Program-made: the position numbers and the translations under genes
In this document: positions 6,483 through 9,944 of the stretch, one piece after another
Layout: every line of letters begins with the position of its first letter
Position numbering within the stretch: the first letter of the stretch is position 1
Source: Thalassospiraceae bacterium
GTDB taxonomy: Bacteria > Pseudomonadota > Alphaproteobacteria > Rhodospirillales > Magnetovibrionaceae
NCBI GenBank assembly: GCA_030638205.1
Contig: DAOWFB010000003.1
Coordinates: 1-9,944 of the forward strand
Length of the DNA stretch: 9,944 nt
Direction: 5' to 3'
Notes under the pieces: model-generated
What the model saw: the letters and a program-made list of their open reading frames with translations, nothing else
Database searches by the model: none
What the model was told of the DNA's origin: nothing

Positions 6483-7194
6483 TGGTATGAATAGCGGTAT
6501 GAATAATCCGGTGCCAAAATTACCAGTCTTAGAACTAAAAGGTATTCATCGAGTTTTCCGTCAGGGTAGATCTGAATTACATGTGTTGAAAGATACAAAT
6601 TTTTCCATCAATCAAGGAGAAATAGTTGCCTTGGTCGGGCCATCCGGTTCGGGCAAATCAACGCTTTTACATATTGCCGGATTATTGGAAAGACCGGACG
6701 AAGGTGAGGTCATTATAAATGGCGAACAATGCACCGGGCTAAAAGATGACCGGCAAACCGAACTGCGCCGTCAGCACCTTGGTTTTGTTTATCAATACCA
6801 TCATTTGTTGCCCGAATTTTCAGCGCGGGAAAATATAATGATCCCACAAATAATTGCCGGAATGAAAAAAGCTGATGCCGGGGTGCGTGCCGATCAATTA
6901 TTAGAAATGTTGGGCCTAAGCGACAGGTCTACCCATCGTCCGGCTCGCCTTTCTGGTGGTGAACAACAGCGGGTTGCAATCGCCCGCGCGCTGGCCAATG
7001 CGCCAGATTTATTATTGGCAGATGAGCCCACCGGAAATCTCGACCCCGAAACAGCGGGCGAGGTGTTCAAGGTGCTGTTGGGGCTTGCTCGTGGTGCCGG
7101 ACTAACCGCCATAATCGCCACCCATAATCCCGAGCTGGCCGGCAGAATGGATAGGGTAGTCCGCCTTGAAGATGGTCATTTGACCGAAGGCTAA
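6475..7194 (+). CDS. lolD: Lipoprotein-releasing system ATPase LolD
   Basis: A 239-aa ABC ATPase that powers lipoprotein release with the LolC-type permease. Motifs are Walker A GPSGSGKST (residues 55-63), the Q-loop with the LolD-specific YQYHHLLPEFSA, signature LSGGEQQR (159-166), Walker B LLLADEP (catalytic E184) and the H-loop H217 in ATHN. The frame is open far upstream inside lolC, but the real start must be one of three ATGs: 6475, 6487 or 6499. I chose 6475 because AGAGG (6461-6465) lies 9 nt upstream and an 8-nt overlap with lolC fits coupling. The first residues, MSSGMNSGMNNP, come from a 12-bp duplication and are not part of the ABC fold, so 6487 or 6499 would give an equally functional protein. 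Confidence 0.95.
   Translation: MSSGMNSGMNNPVPKLPVLELKGIHRVFRQGRSELHVLKDTNFSINQGEIVALVGPSGSGKSTLLHIAGLLERPDEGEVIINGEQCTGLKDDRQTELRRQHLGFVYQYHHLLPEFSARENIMIPQIIAGMKKADAGVRADQLLEMLGLSDRSTHRPARLSGGEQQRVAIARALANAPDLLLADEPTGNLDPETAGEVFKVLLGLARGAGLTAIIATHNPELAGRMDRVVRLEDGHLTEG
6481..6504 (+). repeat. 12-bp tandem duplication carrying extra lolD start codons
   Basis: AGTGGTATGAAT (6481-6492) is followed directly by AGCGGTATGAAT (6493-6504), 11 of 12 identical. With the preceding ATGAGT this gives three in-frame ATGs spaced exactly four codons apart. Each duplicated ATG also has its own GGT just upstream. Slipped-strand duplication is the likely origin. Confidence 0.85.
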
Positions 7195-7211
7195 GCGACC
7201 CAAGGTTTTTT
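7164..7211 (+). terminator. Weak terminator-like structure at the end of lolD
   Basis: CCTTG (7164-7168) can pair with CAAGG (7201-7205), which is followed at once by six T residues (7206-7211). Inside the loop sits a perfect small hairpin, GGTCA-TT-TGACC (7174-7185). The outer stem is only 5 bp and encloses 32 nt, and part of the structure lies in the lolD coding sequence. It is therefore a poor intrinsic terminator and may only attenuate readthrough into dnaE. Confidence 0.2.
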
Positions 7212-7221
7212 CAAGTCTTTC

Positions 7222-7230
7222 TGTGGATAA
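7222..7230 (-). promoter_or_regulatory. Perfect consensus DnaA box upstream of dnaE
   Basis: TGTGGATAA on the + strand is the exact reverse complement of TTATCCACA, the high-affinity DnaA box. It lies in the 87-nt gap between lolD and dnaE, 52 nt before the dnaE ATG. DnaA acts as a transcription factor at such boxes as well as an initiator. A single box is not an origin; its place in front of a replication gene suggests regulation of dnaE, which is inference. Confidence 0.55.
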
Positions 7231-7254
7231 ATAGCCAATCCAACCACTGGCGCA

Positions 7255-7259
7255 GGGGG
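7255..7259 (+). promoter_or_regulatory. Strong Shine-Dalgarno-like tract that favours a GTG start for dnaE
   Basis: The G-run in CAGGGGGC (five G at 7255-7259) is 7 nt upstream of an in-frame GTG at 7267 but 22 nt upstream of the ATG at 7282. It is the only purine-rich tract near either start. This makes translation from GTG 7267 a serious alternative, adding VESCF before the annotated Met. Confidence 0.4.
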
Positions 7260-7269
7260 CTGTGGTGTG

Positions 7270-7274
7270 GAATC
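7270..7274. promoter_or_regulatory. GANTC (CcrM-type methylation site) just before dnaE
   Basis: GAATC, 7 nt upstream of the dnaE ATG and the second of two GANTC sites found in the window's two long gaps. It shares this short leader with the DnaA box. If the GTG at 7267 is the real start, the site falls in the first codons of dnaE. A regulatory role is inferred from position. Confidence 0.35.
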
Positions 7275-7281
7275 CTGCTTT

Positions 7282-9944
7282 ATGCCTGACGCCACGCAAT
7301 CACATTCAAACTTTGTCCATCTTCGGGTTCATTCTGCTTATTCGTTGCTTGAAGGGGCTATCCAGCCAAAGGATATTGTATCGCTTTGCCTTGATGCCCA
7401 GATGCCGGGCGTTGCGGTAACCGATACCAACAATCTGTTCGGGGCGCTTGAATTTTCTTTTGCCGCTGCCGACAAGGGTGTCCAGCCAATAATCGGCTGT
7501 CAATTATCACTTGAACGCACCGATGCCAAACAGCCACAGGCAAAAAACCATCGCGAACCCGATCCCGACCAAATTGTTTTGTTGGTGCAAAACGACATCG
7601 GCTATCGCAATCTATTAAAGCTTTTCAGTCGTGCATACCTTGAAAGTGACGATGCCGAAGACCCCAAGGTTTCAATCGATGATTTAAAAAATCATTCTGC
7701 TGGGCTTATTCTTTTAACCGGCGGGGTAAAGGGGCCAGTTGGCAGGCTTTTGCTTGATGGGCAAAATGAAGATGCCAAACAAATGCTGGAAAATCTGGCG
7801 AGTATTTTTCCTGAAAATATTTATGTTGAGCTGCAACGTCATGGGCTTAGAGACGAAGACGCCATCGAAGGGCGAATGATTGATCTTGCCTATGATCTTG
7901 ATATTCCGATGGTTGCGACCAATGAGGTATTCTTTTCAAACAAAGAAATGTTTGATGCCCAAGATGCGCTTATTTGCGTAGCCGCGGGCGCATACGTTTC
8001 AATGGAAGAACGCCGCCGTTTAAGTGTTGAGCATTATTTTAAAAGCGCAAATGAAATGACGAAATTATTTTCAGATGTGCCAGAGGCCATAGCAAACACA
8101 TTGGTAATTGCCAAAAGATGCGCTTTCATGGTTCCAAAAATTGATCCCATCTTGCCACCCTATGATTGCGGCGATGGCCTAAACGAAGGGGACGAGCTAA
8201 GAAAACAATCGCACGATGGCTTGGAAGAACGATTGCTCATCCAAGTATTCACCCCAAACATGGATGACGCAGCGCGTGAAAAGGCAGCTAAGCCATACCG
8301 CGAAAGGCTTGATTACGAACTTGAAGTAATTATTGAAATGGGTTTTTCCGGTTATTTTCTTATCGTTTCAGATTTTATTAAATGGGCAAAATCGCACAAA
8401 ATACCAGTAGGCCCGGGCCGTGGTTCGGGTGCCGGCTCGGTGGTTGCATGGTCGCTTTTGGTTACTGATCTTGATCCGCTTCGCTGGGGTTTGCTGTTTG
8501 AACGTTTCTTAAACCCTGAACGTGTTTCCATGCCTGATTTTGATATCGATTTCTGCCAAGAAAGACGTGACGAGGTTATTCGCTATGTGCAGGAAAAATA
8601 TGGTCGCGACCATGTGGCGCAGATTATTACCTTCGGTAAATTACAAGCCCGTGCGGTGCTACGCGATGTCGGGCGGGTTTTGGAAATGCCCTATGGTCAG
8701 GTTGACCGTATTTGCAAGATGGTTCCCAATAATCCGGCCGCCCCGATGACTTTGCCCGAAGCCATTAATTCCGAACCGCAAATTCGTGAAATGATACGCG
8801 ATGAACCAGAGGTAAAGCATCTGGTCGATATCGCCAAGCAACTAGAAGGCCTTTATCGCCATGCCTCAACCCATGCCGCCGGTGTGGTCATTGGTGACAG
8901 ACCGCTAAGCGATCTTGTTCCGGTTTATCGTGACCCACGTTCCGATATGCCGGTAACCGGATTTAACATGAAATATGTTGAGCTAGCGGGTCTGGTAAAG
9001 TTTGATTTCCTTGGTCTTAAAACGTTGACGGTTTTGTCGACTGCTATAAAACATGTTGCCGATGGTGGGATTGAGGTTGACCTTTTAACCATTCCCCTTG
9101 ATGACGCAAAAACATTTGAAATGTTTGGCCGGGCCGAAACCCAAGGCGTGTTCCAATTGGAAAGCGCAGGCATGAAAGACGTCCTGCGCCAACTGCGTGC
9201 CGATAAATTTGAAGATATTATTGCTGTGGTGGCACTTTATCGCCCCGGCCCGATGGAAAACATCCCTAGTTACATTAAACGTAAACATGGCGAAGAAGAG
9301 CCGGATTACCTTTATCCAACGTTGGAGCCCATATTAAAAGAAACCTTCGGCATCATGATTTATCAAGAACAGGTCATGCAAATTGCACAGGAGCTTTCCG
9401 GTTATTCATTGGGAAGCGCTGATTTACTGCGCCGTGCCATGGGTAAAAAAATCCAGTCTGAAATGGATGAGCAGCGCACAACTTTTGTTGAAGGGGCAAA
9501 AGCACGCGGCGTTGATGAAGGGAAATCCAATCAGATATTCGATCAGGTAAATAAATTTGCCGGTTATGGTTTTAACAAATCACATGCCGCCGCTTATGCG
9601 CTTGTGGCATATCAAACCGGCTACATGAAAGCTAATTTCCCGGTTGAATTCATGGCCGCCTCCATGACGTTAGATTTAGGCAATACCGATAAATTAAATG
9701 CCTACCGCCAAGAACTAGAAAGGATGGGTGTCGATTTGTTGGCACCCGACATCAATCTTTCAGAAGCAACATTTAAAGTAGAGCGCGATGATGAGGGCAA
9801 GGCCGTTTCAATTCGCTACGCCCTTGCAGCATTAAAAAATGTTGGCGAAGGTGCAATGGAAGCATTGGTGGCGGAGCGAGATGAAAATGGGCCATTCAAA
9901 GACATATCCGATTTTGCCAAAAGGGTTGATGCCCATCAGGTAAA
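7282..9944 (+). CDS. dnaE: DNA polymerase III alpha subunit (3' end outside window)
   Basis: The catalytic subunit of the replicative polymerase; 887 codons are visible, unbroken, of a usual ~1150. The N-terminal PHP domain starts HLRVHSAYS (residues 13-21) with TDTNNLFGA further on. Like E. coli DnaE, it has Arg where metal-binding PHP domains have His, and Thr in TDTN where they have His. The PHP site is therefore probably inactive and proofreading is left to a separate DnaQ. The polymerase core shows GPGRGSGAGS (377-386), PDFDIDF with catalytic D421 and D423, and KFDFLGLKTL with D575, matching E. coli D401, D403 and D555. GYGFNKSHAAAYALVAYQT (761 on) leads to the helix-hairpin-helix region, cut at the edge. 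The beta-binding and tau-binding ends are not seen. ATG 7282 gives MPDATQSHSNFVHL; GTG 7267 is an alternative with a better ribosome binding site. Confidence 0.96.
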   Translation, partial: MPDATQSHSNFVHLRVHSAYSLLEGAIQPKDIVSLCLDAQMPGVAVTDTNNLFGALEFSFAAADKGVQPIIGCQLSLERTDAKQPQAKNHREPDPDQIVLLVQNDIGYRNLLKLFSRAYLESDDAEDPKVSIDDLKNHSAGLILLTGGVKGPVGRLLLDGQNEDAKQMLENLASIFPENIYVELQRHGLRDEDAIEGRMIDLAYDLDIPMVATNEVFFSNKEMFDAQDALICVAAGAYVSMEERRRLSVEHYFKSANEMTKLFSDVPEAIANTLVIAKRCAFMVPKIDPILPPYDCGDGLNEGDELRKQSHDGLEERLLIQVFTPNMDDAAREKAAKPYRERLDYELEVIIEMGFSGYFLIVSDFIKWAKSHKIPVGPGRGSGAGSVVAWSLLVTDLDPLRWGLLFERFLNPERVSMPDFDIDFCQERRDEVIRYVQEKYGRDHVAQIITFGKLQARAVLRDVGRVLEMPYGQVDRICKMVPNNPAAPMTLPEAINSEPQIREMIRDEPEVKHLVDIAKQLEGLYRHASTHAAGVVIGDRPLSDLVPVYRDPRSDMPVTGFNMKYVELAGLVKFDFLGLKTLTVLSTAIKHVADGGIEVDLLTIPLDDAKTFEMFGRAETQGVFQLESAGMKDVLRQLRADKFEDIIAVVALYRPGPMENIPSYIKRKHGEEEPDYLYPTLEPILKETFGIMIYQEQVMQIAQELSGYSLGSADLLRRAMGKKIQSEMDEQRTTFVEGAKARGVDEGKSNQIFDQVNKFAGYGFNKSHAAAYALVAYQTGYMKANFPVEFMAASMTLDLGNTDKLNAYRQELERMGVDLLAPDINLSEATFKVERDDEGKAVSIRYALAALKNVGEGAMEALVAERDENGPFKDISDFAKRVDAHQV

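Noticed and set aside
7180..7208. TTGACC at 7180 as a -35 element for dnaE
   Set aside because: No acceptable -10 at 16-18 bp spacing (sequence there is AAGGTT/AGGTTT), and the hexamer is part of the lolD coding end and of a small hairpin.
1..9944. Search for CRISPR arrays, tRNAs, insertion sequences, phage or defence genes
   Set aside because: No spaced repeats of the right length, no tRNA-like folds noticed and no mobile or defence gene families; all long frames are accounted for by core genes.

Overview
The gene families, gene order and a strongly depleted methylation motif all point to a chromosomal core region of an alphaproteobacterium with middling GC (roughly mid-40s percent by eye). 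All genes lie on the + strand and are tightly packed. The order nuoN-birA-coaX-rnj-mce ... lolC-lolD-dnaE is the classic alphaproteobacterial arrangement. Both ends are cut: nuoN lacks its 5' part and dnaE lacks its 3' part. I see no transposase, integrase, phage gene, tRNA, rRNA or CRISPR array, and no clear new defence or biosynthetic system.

Positions 1-5082 form one directional run with gaps of at most 30 nt, several of them overlaps. It holds the end of nuoN (complex I membrane subunit), birA (biotin ligase without the repressor domain), coaX (type III pantothenate kinase), rnj (RNase J) and mce (methylmalonyl-CoA epimerase). Next come two very small reading frames (21 and 36 aa) and tag (3-methyladenine-DNA glycosylase I). 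The mce ORF overlaps the 21-aa ORF (ATGA) and the 36-aa ORF overlaps tag (TGATG), which suggests translational coupling. In many alphaproteobacteria a DUF1467 membrane protein gene and proS occupy the slot where these small ORFs and tag sit. tag is clearly more AT-rich (about 38% GC by hand count of 4561-5080), so it may be a later arrival.

Positions 5083-5240 are the longest non-annotated stretch (158 nt). It contains three head-to-tail copies of a 12-bp unit, a 26-codon frame in which those repeats encode Leu-Leu-Arg-His/Arg, a weak promoter candidate and a GANTC site. Then come lolC and lolD, which overlap by 8 nt and encode the ABC machine that releases lipoproteins from the inner membrane. 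An 87-nt gap before dnaE carries a perfect DnaA box (TTATCCACA on the minus strand) and another GANTC site. dnaE (887 codons visible) encodes the replicative DNA polymerase III alpha subunit.

The most noteworthy non-gene signals are the near absence of GANTC (4 sites against about 39 expected, 2 of them in the two long gaps), the DnaA box in front of dnaE, and the repeat-containing leader in front of lolC. Together they suggest that the lolC and dnaE leaders are control points, possibly tied to the cell cycle through CcrM methylation and DnaA. That link is inference.
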